Below, in pieces: positions 1 to 7,880 of a DNA stretch of 64,000 nt. Location: NCBI GenBank assembly GCA_937992195.1, contig CALKKV010000043.1, forward strand, positions 124,001 through 188,000, given 5' to 3'. The translations under genes and the position numbers were made by a program. The stretch is from an uncultured Gammaproteobacteria bacterium (GTDB lineage Bacteria; Pseudomonadota; Gammaproteobacteria; Arenicellales; Poriferihabitantaceae). The notes under the pieces were generated by a model. It worked only from the letters and a program-made list of their open reading frames with translations, was not told the DNA's origin and made no database searches. Each line of letters starts with the position of its first letter. Position 1 is the first letter of the stretch.

Positions 1-68
1 GAAAAATCGTAGGTCAGCTTTGAAAAACTCACCATAATGTCACTGCACTTAACCAATATTTGTCTAAC

Positions 69-671
69 TTAAAAAGAAGACCCCGGTTGCTCCAAAAACG
101 CTATTTCCTGCTCAGTAGACTCCCTACCTAATATTGTATTTCGATGAGGAAATCTTCCAAACTCCGCAACGACATCACGATGCCGGATCGCAAAATTTAG
201 AAATCCGGCAAAGATTTCTTTTTCCTCATCGGCAGCCTGGTCGACCAAAGATTGCATTAGCGCTACTGCCTGTTCCTGGTCAGAAATTTCTTCACTATGC
301 TCAAACGGCATATAGATAAAAACTCGTTTTATCAATTGTACTTTTCGATCAAATCCCATCGCAACCGCTTGTCTGGCAAATCGCAAAGCTACCGCATCAT
401 ACGAGAATGATCTGCTATGCCCCCGATAGATATTTCTTGGAAATTGGTCTGTGCAAATAATACTTGCTAAAAGGCCCTGATGACTCTCATTCCAATGGTC
501 AAGTTCGCCACTCGCCACAGCGTCAACTAACTCCGAGAATCTAGCGGTAATTTCCGCATCTATCTCTTCGTTCTTACTCCACCAGACGCGCTTTTTCTGC
601 GCATTAATATCTGCCGACGAATGGGACTCACCAAACCAAAAGCGAATCACGCTGTCTATCGTTTCATTCAT
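69..671 (-). CDS. DUF924 family protein
   Basis: A 200-residue soluble protein with no signal peptide or membrane segment. It carries the conserved blocks of the DUF924 family: DQFPRN near residues 75-80 followed by YRG..R.F.YD, MPFEHSE near 121-127, and the C-terminal FPHRN..LGR.ST..E. The family has a helical, TPR-like fold and no settled function; length is normal. It stands alone on the minus strand, divergent from the J-domain gene 85 bp away, and its 3' end lies near the window edge. The ATG start gives the N-terminus expected for the family. The family assignment is firm; the role is unknown. Confidence 0.85.
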   Translation of the reverse strand: MNETIDSVIRFWFGESHSSADINAQKKRVWWSKNEEIDAEITARFSELVDAVASGELDHWNESHQGLLASIICTDQFPRNIYRGHSRSFSYDAVALRFARQAVAMGFDRKVQLIKRVFIYMPFEHSEEISDQEQAVALMQSLVDQAADEEKEIFAGFLNFAIRHRDVVAEFGRFPHRNTILGRESTEQEIAFLEQPGSSF

Positions 672-756
672 GTTGCTACAATATCGTGTAATCGCGAGTA
701 AACCAATACCCCTCGGTCTATAATCCTCTGCTGGAATTCAATAAGAATCTGCATTC

Positions 757-1242
757 ATGTTCATAAGGCTGTTTCTCTCCCTAGTCGCCGTTGCCGGCGT
801 CATGTGGTATCTGGCCTGGTACCAAAAAGCATCTCCGTCGCAGAGAAATCAGTCTTTGCGAAATGTACTTTTATACGGCGTAGGTATTGCCCTCCTGTTG
901 CTCGTGGTCACTGGTCGCATTCCCTGGTTATTTGCCATTTTTAGTGCCGCTGTGCCCTGGATCAGTCGTGCAATGACAGCGCGCAATTTATGGAAGCGGT
1001 TTCAAAAAACTTCCGAGCAGCCAAATAGCACCCAGAATCAACAAAATCGATCCATCGATACTATGACTAAAGCCGAAGCTTTGGAAATTCTTGGGTTAGA
1101 TGACGAGGCAACCAAAGAAGAAATAATTGCGACCCATAGAAAACTCATATCAAAAATTCATCCGGACAAAGGCGGCACGGATTTTCTGGCAAGAAGCATT
1201 AATCAGGCAAGAGAGGTCCTCTTGTCCGATAAAAATAGTTAG
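757..1242 (+). CDS. Membrane-anchored J-domain (DnaJ-like) protein
   Basis: 161 residues. Two hydrophobic segments (about 3-22 and 38-53, possibly continuing to 70) anchor the N-terminus. A Q/N-rich linker follows (about 87-100), then a short C-terminal J-domain from about 103, with the HPD tripeptide at 135-137 followed by KGGT. The terminal position of the J-domain and the HPDKGG form resemble the TIM14/Pam18-like bacterial proteins that stimulate DnaK ATPase at the membrane. It has no Gly/Phe or zinc region, so it is not a general DnaJ. It precedes the penicillin-binding protein on the same strand but with a gap near 200 bp. Client and partner are unknown. Confidence 0.85.
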   Translation: MFIRLFLSLVAVAGVMWYLAWYQKASPSQRNQSLRNVLLYGVGIALLLLVVTGRIPWLFAIFSAAVPWISRAMTARNLWKRFQKTSEQPNSTQNQQNRSIDTMTKAEALEILGLDDEATKEEIIATHRKLISKIHPDKGGTDFLARSINQAREVLLSDKNS

Positions 1243-1438
1243 TCTGGCTGACGTCAGTTAAATAACCCACCTTCACAATTTCTACGGCTTCAACAAAAAG
1301 GAACTTTTCTTCTACAAAATTTCGTTCACAAGTCTTAATTTTAGCGACACATTCCGTTAAAATTCAATTCCCGACCAGGTTCACCAAGCGTACCTAGATA
1401 TCAAACATCTCTGGTTCAAAATAACTACCCTAGCCGGC

Positions 1439-2626
1439 TTGTTGCTAGTGTCGATGTGGCCCGCTGCCATGTCGTTGGTTAGTCATCAGCGGATTAACTA
1501 CTTCAATATCAACGAAACCGGAATCGCCGCTGCGATTACGCCACATATCAAGGAACGGGCCTTTCCTGAGTCAGTCTCCATCCCTGACGTTAATATAGAC
1601 GGTGATTTGACGGTTGAATACACGCTAGACCCTGAATTACAAAACGAAGCCTTACGGCTTCTGCAGAAACATAATCCTGACTATGGCGTTTTAGTGGCCA
1701 TAGACCCCGATACAGGGAAAATTCTGGCACTGGCTGATAACACGCGTAATTATTCAGATCTTGACCATCTAGCGTTGTCCGCGACTTATCCTGCGGCATC
1801 TGTTTCTAAAATTATTACTGCTGTGGCTGGATTTGAACAAGGAGCGATAAATACCCATTCGGTTATTCCATTTAATGGAAAGTCTACCTCCCTCTATAAA
1901 AAGAACGTGTTCAAACATAGCAATAATAAATGGACTAGAAAACAACCATTTACTGAGTCTTTCGCGAAATCAGTTAATACCGTATTTGGTCGATTAGGGG
2001 CTGTAACCTTAGGCGGAGAGACCCTCAAGGATTACTTTTACCAGCTTGGATTTAATGCGCGGTTTGCTTCTGACTTCAATTTTGACAACGGCTCCATTGA
2101 ACTCGACGTCGACGACGAATGGCAGGTGGCCGAAGCCGCATCGGGATATACGAGAAAAAATACCTTGTCTCCAGTTCATGGGGCAGTGCTGGCAGCCAGC
2201 GCTGTTAACGGTGGAAAGCTGGTTGCGCCGGTAATGGTTTCCCGGGTAACCGGTCCACAGGGAATTCCTCTTTATCACTACAATGAACCTGCTGTTTCTC
2301 CTGCTATGTCGCAGAGCAGTGCCGAGATGCTGCAAACAGTTATGCGCGCTACTGTATCGAAAGGTTCGGCCAAAAAATCCTTTAAACGTTTTCACAGAAA
2401 TCATCTGGAAGATGTCGAGGTGGGAGGTAAAACTGGATCACTCACCGGATTTTCACCCAAAGGAAAATACGACTGGTTCGTAGGCTATGGCAAGTTAGGA
2501 GAGCGGAAAATCGCATTCGCCGCACTCTGCATCAACAAGGAAAAATGGTATGTGAAGTCGTCTCGACTGGCGAGAGAATTACTTGAATTCTATTTTCGTC
2601 CTGTTGAAGCCGTCGTGGAGAGTTAA
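1439..2626 (+). CDS. Penicillin-binding protein transpeptidase domain (start unclear)
   Basis: A D,D-transpeptidase-type protein with all three active-site motifs, numbered from the TTG at 1439: SVSK at 121-124 (nucleophile Ser121), SVN at 178-180, and KTG in the block VGGKTGSLTGF. There is no glycosyltransferase domain, so it should act on peptide cross-links or bind beta-lactams at the periplasmic face. The TTG at 1439 cuts into a hydrophobic helix; the frame stays open to 1361 and the upstream codons (HLWFKITTLAG) would complete a basic-then-hydrophobic anchor. No ATG, GTG or TTG exists in that extension; ATT at 1367 is the only weak option. Its stop is 3 bp from thyA, suggesting co-transcription with thyA-folA. 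Confidence 0.75.
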   Translation: MLLVSMWPAAMSLVSHQRINYFNINETGIAAAITPHIKERAFPESVSIPDVNIDGDLTVEYTLDPELQNEALRLLQKHNPDYGVLVAIDPDTGKILALADNTRNYSDLDHLALSATYPAASVSKIITAVAGFEQGAINTHSVIPFNGKSTSLYKKNVFKHSNNKWTRKQPFTESFAKSVNTVFGRLGAVTLGGETLKDYFYQLGFNARFASDFNFDNGSIELDVDDEWQVAEAASGYTRKNTLSPVHGAVLAASAVNGGKLVAPVMVSRVTGPQGIPLYHYNEPAVSPAMSQSSAEMLQTVMRATVSKGSAKKSFKRFHRNHLEDVEVGGKTGSLTGFSPKGKYDWFVGYGKLGERKIAFAALCINKEKWYVKSSRLARELLEFYFRPVEAVVES

Positions 2627-2629
2627 ACC

Positions 2630-3499
2630 TTGAAACAGTATCTCGATGCCGTTCGCGAAACACTGGAGGTGGGAACCCGCAAATCGAATCGGACTGGCGT
2701 AGACACGCTTTCTACATTCAATATTAATTATGAAATTGATCTTGCAGAAGGCTTCCCGCTATTAACGACAAAGGAAATCTCCTGGAAAAATATTGTAATT
2801 GAAAATCTTTGGTTTTTATCTGGAAAAACAGATATTGCACTATTGAAGAAACACAATTGCAAATTCTGGGACCCCTGGGCCGACGAGAATGGCAAAGTAC
2901 CGAGCGCATACGGCAACTTCTGGCGTCATTTTCCCCTACCCGAGAACGGCTTTAATGATCAAATTGCCTATGTCGTAGAGACCCTCAAAACCAACCCCAT
3001 GAGCAGAAGAATGATTGTCTCAGCATGGGCTCCGGGGAACGCGCAAACAAGTGCGCTACCACCCTGCCATGCGTTTTGGGTTGTGAATGTACAAAATGAT
3101 GAAACCGGAGATCCTAGGGTCTGTTTGCATCTCACCCAGCGCAGCTGTGATATAGCCCTTGGGGTGCCTTACAATATTGCCGGGTACTCGCTGTTACTTG
3201 AACTGTTTAGTCGGTTTTCGGGGATTAAGCCTGGTGTCTTTGGTCATACTTTAATCGATGCGCACATTTATACCGCCAAGCCGGATGGCAGCATGGCCGA
3301 ATATGACCATATACCTGGATTGCAAACCCAATTAACCCGGGAAACCAGAGCATTGCCAACGCTTGAGATCGATCCAGCGATCACTTCTTTAGATGATATT
3401 GAACCTCTTCTATCGCTGGAAACCGATGAAATCATGGAAAAATTTCAATTACACAACTATAACCCTCATCCAGCTCTACAGTTCAAAGTTGCGGTCTGA
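2630..3499 (+). CDS. thyA: Thymidylate synthase
   Basis: Converts dUMP and 5,10-methylene-THF to dTMP and dihydrofolate. The 289 residues contain the catalytic cysteine in ALPPCHAF (Cys146), the phosphate-binding RSCDIALGVPYNIAGY block and the HTLIDAHIY motif. It is longer than the 264-residue E. coli enzyme, through insertions around 90-120 and 260. The TTG start is supported by a GGAG about 9 nt upstream inside the 3' end of the penicillin-binding protein gene. It is followed after 14 bp by folA, which recycles the dihydrofolate this enzyme makes, a classic operon pair. Confidence 0.97.
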   Translation: MKQYLDAVRETLEVGTRKSNRTGVDTLSTFNINYEIDLAEGFPLLTTKEISWKNIVIENLWFLSGKTDIALLKKHNCKFWDPWADENGKVPSAYGNFWRHFPLPENGFNDQIAYVVETLKTNPMSRRMIVSAWAPGNAQTSALPPCHAFWVVNVQNDETGDPRVCLHLTQRSCDIALGVPYNIAGYSLLLELFSRFSGIKPGVFGHTLIDAHIYTAKPDGSMAEYDHIPGLQTQLTRETRALPTLEIDPAITSLDDIEPLLSLETDEIMEKFQLHNYNPHPALQFKVAV

Positions 3500-3513
3500 C
3501 CTCCGCTGATTCC

Positions 3514-4023
3514 ATGGCAAACCCTTCTCCTTTACGTGGCGCAATCGTTGCGATGAATGCCGACCGTGTAATCGGTATCGATGGCGATTTGCCGTGGCAT
3601 TACAGCGCCGACTTAAAACGCTTCAAAAAGCGGACGCTAAATACCACAATCATTATGGGACGTCTGACATGGGAATCTATCGGTGCAAAACCGCTTCCCG
3701 ACCGACGGAATATCGTTGTTAGCCGGTCGGCAAGGGCTGAGTCGTGTGCTTCCGACGATTCTGCAGAGTGGTTTGATTCACTCGATATTGCGCTATCGAG
3801 CGTGGGACAAGAGGATGCATGGATCATTGGTGGCGGCATGCTTTACGCAGCATCAATGGATTGGCTTAATCTGATTGACCTGACTTTGGTGCCAGATCAA
3901 ATCGATCGGCAGGATGTCGTTCGCTTTCCCAAATTAGATCCGAATCACTGGCAGCTAGCCGAGGAGGCCCACCTTGAAGATGCACCGCAGTTGATTAACA
4001 AAATTTACCACCGGGTAAAATGA
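3514..4023 (+). CDS. folA: Dihydrofolate reductase
   Basis: NADPH-dependent reduction of dihydrofolate to tetrahydrofolate. 169 residues, normal for bacterial DHFR. Recognisable parts are the N-terminal strand IVAMNADRVIGIDGDLPWH, the acidic active-site residue Asp33 in HYSADLKRFKK, the cofactor-binding IIMGRLTWESIG and LPDRRNIVVSR, and the C-terminal IIGGGMLY loop. It follows thyA and overlaps the next gene by ATGA, so thyA-folA-DUF6164 is probably one transcript. Any 5,10-methylene-THF spent by ThyA, or needed by the GcvT-domain demethylases further along the window, depends on this activity. Confidence 0.97.
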   Translation: MANPSPLRGAIVAMNADRVIGIDGDLPWHYSADLKRFKKRTLNTTIIMGRLTWESIGAKPLPDRRNIVVSRSARAESCASDDSAEWFDSLDIALSSVGQEDAWIIGGGMLYAASMDWLNLIDLTLVPDQIDRQDVVRFPKLDPNHWQLAEEAHLEDAPQLINKIYHRVK

Positions 4024-4349
4024 CGAAGCGTGTTTTCGATAGTTACCACGTGTCTGAAGAAGAGCTCTCAGGGGTCAAACAAGCGTTGGATCAAGCAAAC
4101 ATAGGCTGGTATGAAACAGAAAAAGGACGTTGGTGGGTTGGGTCCGCCGGAATCTGGTTAAAGGATGAGACTGAGTTCGTAAAAGCGAGACAAGCTATTG
4201 ATAACTTTCAGCTTGATTGGCAAAAAATTGTTCGAGAAGATGCAGCGTCACAGCAACTCGAAAGCGGCATTCGTTGGAGCCGCGTTCCGGTTTTAATCGT
4301 CGTAATTGGCATTTTGCTATTCTTTCTGTCGTTTGGATTCTGGATATAA
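4020..4349 (+). CDS. DUF6164 family small membrane protein
   Basis: 109 residues. The N-terminal soluble part shows the family pattern V.EEE....KQALDQANI.WYETEKGRWW....GIWLKDE.EF.KARQ, and a single C-terminal membrane helix spans about 89-108. Nothing is established about its function. The ATG overlaps the folA stop (ATGA), indicating translational coupling. It ends convergently 8 bp from a thiolase gene. I recognise the family from the WYE/GIW pattern; confidence in the family is moderate and in the gene itself high. Confidence 0.75.
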   Translation: MTKRVFDSYHVSEEELSGVKQALDQANIGWYETEKGRWWVGSAGIWLKDETEFVKARQAIDNFQLDWQKIVREDAASQQLESGIRWSRVPVLIVVIGILLFFLSFGFWI

Positions 4350-4367
4350 GCGAGCGCTTAAGTTTTT
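4347..4367 (+). terminator. Possible weak terminator of the thyA-folA operon
   Basis: TAAGCG at 4347-4352 pairs with CGCTTA at 4355-4360, followed by AGTTTTT. The loop is only two bases, so the real hairpin is probably four or five pairs. It sits across the stop codons of two convergent genes. Confidence 0.3.
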
Positions 4368-5572
4368 AATCCTTCTAGCGCGATTGCCATTCCCTGACCA
4401 ACGCCAACGCACATCGTTGCTAATGCATAGCGCCCTTTTCTCTCAGACAACAGTCTTGCAGCAACGCCGGTAATTCGGGCACCAGACATTCCCAATGGAT
4501 GACCGAGTGCAATCGCGCCGCCATATATATTCACGTTCTCGGCATTATCATTCAGACCTAATTCCCGCAGACACGCAAGGGACTGACTAGCGAAAGCTTC
4601 ATTGATCTCTATCACGTCGAAGTCTTGAATGCTAAGGCCCAACCGTTTACAGAGTTTCTCGGTCGCGGGGACAGGACCTATGCCCATAAGCTTTGGTGCC
4701 ACACCATAGCTGGCAGCACCAATCACCCGGGCAAGGGGGTGCAAACCGAAACGCTCACATGCCGACTGCGAAGCAATCAATACCGCTGCAGCACCATCAT
4801 TAACGCCACTGGCATTGCCTGCAGTGACCGTTCCATTGTCCCGAAACGGTGTTCCCAGACGCGACAATTTTTCTAACGAGGTATCGGCACGGGGATGTTC
4901 GTCAAGATCAATAATTACTGTAGATTTTGAGTTGGGTTTAACTTCTATTGGTATGATTTCACTAGAAAATTTATTTTCTTCTATCGCTGTTGTTACTTTA
5001 TGCTGAGAGTGAAAGGCAAATAGATCCTGATCTTCTCTACTCACTCCATAGGCTGCAGCAACATTCTCAGCCGTTTCTGGCATTGAGTCGACACCATATT
5101 GCTCACGCAATAGCGGGTTCACAAATCGCCAGCCGATTGTGGTGTCAAAAATTTCAGCGTTGCGAGCGAAGGGACTCGTTGCCTTGGGCATTACAAATGG
5201 CGCTCTCGACATACTCTCTACCCCCCCGGCAACCACAACATCTGCTTCCCCGAGACGCACTGCTCTGGCAGCAGACTGAATTGCATCCATACCGGAAGCA
5301 CACAAACGATTAATCGTCGCAGCGGGTACCGATTCTGGTAAGCCAGCAAGCAAGCTAGCCATCCGGGCGACATTGCGGTTGTCTTCACCTGCCTGATTCG
5401 CGCAGCCAAGAATCACGTCGTCTACGCTATCCCAAGCGACACTGGGATTTCTGGCTACCAGCGCCCTGAGAACATGGGCAGCCAGATCATCTGTACGCAC
5501 TGAAGACAGCGCACCGGCAAATCTGCCAATGGGCGTTCTAACATAATCACAAATATAAGCGTTGTGGGACAT
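4358..5572 (-). CDS. Acetyl-CoA acyltransferase, 3-oxoadipyl-CoA thiolase-like
   Basis: 404 residues with full thiolase chemistry: nucleophile Cys91 in NRLCASGMDA, the GHPLGMSGAR histidine loop and the second cysteine in ATMCVGVGQG. The N-terminus (ICDYVRTPIGRF.GALSSVRTDDLAAHVL) and CANQAGEDNRNVARM are typical of the PcaF/PaaJ group, which cleave 3-oxoadipyl-CoA to succinyl-CoA and acetyl-CoA in aromatic degradation. No other pca or paa gene is in the window, so a broader biosynthetic or beta-oxidation thiolase role is equally possible. Convergent with the DUF6164 gene. A 12-nt palindrome lies just upstream of its start. Confidence 0.85.
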   Translation of the reverse strand: MSHNAYICDYVRTPIGRFAGALSSVRTDDLAAHVLRALVARNPSVAWDSVDDVILGCANQAGEDNRNVARMASLLAGLPESVPAATINRLCASGMDAIQSAARAVRLGEADVVVAGGVESMSRAPFVMPKATSPFARNAEIFDTTIGWRFVNPLLREQYGVDSMPETAENVAAAYGVSREDQDLFAFHSQHKVTTAIEENKFSSEIIPIEVKPNSKSTVIIDLDEHPRADTSLEKLSRLGTPFRDNGTVTAGNASGVNDGAAAVLIASQSACERFGLHPLARVIGAASYGVAPKLMGIGPVPATEKLCKRLGLSIQDFDVIEINEAFASQSLACLRELGLNDNAENVNIYGGAIALGHPLGMSGARITGVAARLLSERKGRYALATMCVGVGQGMAIALEGLKT

Positions 5573-5605
5573 CTGCAGGAATTTTTTAAATCAGGTTATG
5601 GCACT

Positions 5606-5617
5606 TTGACTAGTCAA
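5606..5617. promoter_or_regulatory. Perfect 12-nt palindrome upstream of the thiolase
   Basis: TTGACTAGTCAA reads the same on both strands and lies 34 bp upstream of the thiolase ATG, between it and trmB. Position and symmetry suit a dimeric repressor, but no regulator can be named and a TTGAC half could also act as a -35 element. Confidence 0.3.
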
Positions 5618-5667
5618 CTGGAAACACGCGAACACATAACCAATCTAGTTGCATAAGCAGGAAACTA

Positions 5668-6369
5668 TCACACCTTTTGCATCAATATGTCCCAAACACC
5701 ATGGCCAAGTTTCAACCCGCGACGTTCAAACTTGGTTTCAGGACGCCATTCCGGACGTTCTGAAAAACCTCCCTCATACTTACAATTGTTAAAACCGGTA
5801 TGGTGTTCCAGTCGCTCCAGCGCCTGATAAGCATAATCTTCCCAATCAGTTGCAAAGTGAAATACACCACCTGACTTCATCTTCCGATGCAGTAACGCAA
5901 TAAAGTTTTCCGACAAGATACGGCGTTTGTGGTGTCTTTTCTTATGCCAAGGATCAGGAAAAAAAAGTTGAATTCGATCCAACGCGCCATCGCCTACAGA
6001 AGCATTGAGCACTTCAACCGCATCATGGTTAAAAACACGAACATTGGACAGTGCAAGCTCTTCAATTTTAATAAGTAAACTACCGACTCCCGGGGTATGC
6101 ACCTCAACACCAATAAAGTTTTGTTCGGGATGGTTAGCTGCCATTTGGGCAAGTGCATCGCCATCTCCAAATCCTATTTCCATCACGATGGGAGCTACTT
6201 GGGAAAACATCTGATTTAAGTCCGCACGCGGTTCATCCAGTGGTTCCAGTCCATAGATAGGCCATAACACCTCCATCGCACGAGTTTGACCTTTGGTCAT
6301 CCTACCCTCTCTCAACACATAGCTACGAATGGACCTTCTTTGCGCAGATTGTGGCGTATCAGGAGACAT
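5668..6369 (-). CDS. trmB: tRNA (guanine-N7)-methyltransferase
   Basis: SAM-dependent formation of m7G46 in tRNA. The 233 residues contain the SAM-binding VMEIGFGDGDALAQMA, the acidic strand end GVEVHTPGVG, and the family signature LFFPDPWHKKRHHKRR, with TDWEDYAY downstream. Length matches TrmB. A basic N-terminal stretch (RRSIRSYVLREGRMTKGQTRA) is normal for gammaproteobacterial forms. It is an isolated minus-strand gene between the two thiolases. Confidence 0.96.
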   Translation of the reverse strand: MSPDTPQSAQRRSIRSYVLREGRMTKGQTRAMEVLWPIYGLEPLDEPRADLNQMFSQVAPIVMEIGFGDGDALAQMAANHPEQNFIGVEVHTPGVGSLLIKIEELALSNVRVFNHDAVEVLNASVGDGALDRIQLFFPDPWHKKRHHKRRILSENFIALLHRKMKSGGVFHFATDWEDYAYQALERLEHHTGFNNCKYEGGFSERPEWRPETKFERRGLKLGHGVWDILMQKV

Positions 6370-6561
6370 ATAATTCAGGAAATTTCATTAAAAAAAAGCA
6401 CAAAATCAAGGTGATAGAGAGTTGGCGTCACTTGATAGATTCTACACATCTCCCATCGCGCTATACTTAGCCCCTCACGGGAAATTCACGCATTGTTCGA
6501 ATCGCTTTTAGCGACCCGATCAGCCCGTAACCCCATATTATATTCCAACCAGAAAAACGCC

Positions 6562-7857
6562 ATGTACGACGCAAGACCAGTTTATATCGTTGACGGAAGC
6601 CGCACTCCTTTTTTAAAGGCCAGCGCTCCAGGACCATTTGCCGCAGCCGACCTTGCGCTTCAAGCCGGTAGACCGTTACTCGCACGACAGACTTTTAACG
6701 CTGAAGATTTGGACGAAGTTATTCTTGGTTGCGTTGGCCCGGAACCAGATGAGGCCAACATAGGAAGAATTGTCTCTCTTCGATTGGGCTGTGGTGAGTC
6801 AACCCCGGCATGGACCGTTGCACGCAACTGTGCAAGCGGCATGCAAGCTTTAGATTCTGCTGCAACCAATATAGCGTTGGGTAGATCAGAGCTTGTGCTT
6901 GCAGGGGGCACAGAATCGATGAGTCATGCGCCAGTCTTATTCAGCGATAAGTTCGTCACTTGGTTATCTGAGTGGGCGCGCGCAAAATCCATCGGGAAAA
7001 AGCTTTCAGCACTAGGTCGACTGAAGCCTTCTTCTCTGGCTCCTGTTATTGGTCTGCTGAAAGGATTGAAAGACCCGGTGGTCGGGTTTTCAATGGGCCA
7101 GACCACAGAAAAGATTGCCTGGAATTTCGGTATTACCCGAGAGCAAATGGATTTCTTTGCTATTCGCAGTCACGATCGACTTGCTGCAGCGATTGATAAC
7201 AATTTGTTTGAAGGCGAACTTGTTCCAATCTACGACAATCGCGGTAACAGCTATACCGAGGACGATGGCGTTCGTCGAGGATCTACAATAGAAAAGTTGG
7301 CAAAACTCCGACCAGTCTTTGACAAACCTGCAGGCAGAGTCACTGCAGGAAATAGCGCTCAAATAACGGATGGCGCTTCCTGGCTTATCCTGGCCAGTGA
7401 AGAAGCTTTGAAGAAGTACAACCTAACCCCGCGTGGAAAGATTGTTGATGCAAATTGGGCTGGTCTTGATCCAACACAGATGGGGCTAGGACCAGTCCAC
7501 GCCAGTACACCTATTCTGAAGAACAATAAATTAAAACTGGATGACGTTGACTACTGGGAAATTAATGAAGCATTCGCCGGACAGGTCTTGGGCTGTCTTG
7601 CTGCCTGGGAGTCCGAAGAATACTGCAAAGAAAACTTGGAACTTGATAATGCCATGGGCAGTTTGAACCAGGAGCGCCTTAATCTTGACGGCGGCGGTAT
7701 TAGTATGGGCCATCCTGTTGGTGCAAGTGGTGCGCGAATTGTGCTGCACGCATTGCATGTTCTGGAACGAAATAACTGGGACAAAGCCATGGCCACCCTT
7801 TGCATCGGTGGTGGCCAAGGTGGCGCCATGTTGATCGAACGAATTTCAAAACCTTAA
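6562..7857 (+). CDS. fadI: Thiolase, FadI-type acetyl-CoA acyltransferase
   Basis: 431 residues from the ATG at 6562. An upstream in-frame TTG at 6493 would add 23 residues not resembling thiolase, so I prefer the ATG. The nucleophile is Cys90 in ARNCASGMQAL, the His loop is GISMGHPVGASGARI, and the second Cys is in ATLCIGGGQGGAM. It has the long mid-protein insert (SDKFVTWLSEWARAKSIG...) found in FadI and mitochondrial trifunctional beta subunits. It would release acetyl-CoA in the last step of fatty-acid beta-oxidation. The hydratase/dehydrogenase partner gene starts 23 bp downstream, as in fadIJ operons. Confidence 0.88.
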   Translation: MYDARPVYIVDGSRTPFLKASAPGPFAAADLALQAGRPLLARQTFNAEDLDEVILGCVGPEPDEANIGRIVSLRLGCGESTPAWTVARNCASGMQALDSAATNIALGRSELVLAGGTESMSHAPVLFSDKFVTWLSEWARAKSIGKKLSALGRLKPSSLAPVIGLLKGLKDPVVGFSMGQTTEKIAWNFGITREQMDFFAIRSHDRLAAAIDNNLFEGELVPIYDNRGNSYTEDDGVRRGSTIEKLAKLRPVFDKPAGRVTAGNSAQITDGASWLILASEEALKKYNLTPRGKIVDANWAGLDPTQMGLGPVHASTPILKNNKLKLDDVDYWEINEAFAGQVLGCLAAWESEEYCKENLELDNAMGSLNQERLNLDGGGISMGHPVGASGARIVLHALHVLERNNWDKAMATLCIGGGQGGAMLIERISKP

Positions 7858-7880
7858 GCGAAAAAACAAAGAACCTGTCA

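Noticed and set aside
6493-6561. Upstream TTG start for the fadI thiolase
   Set aside because: The added 23 residues do not resemble thiolases, while the ATG at 6562 gives the family N-terminus.
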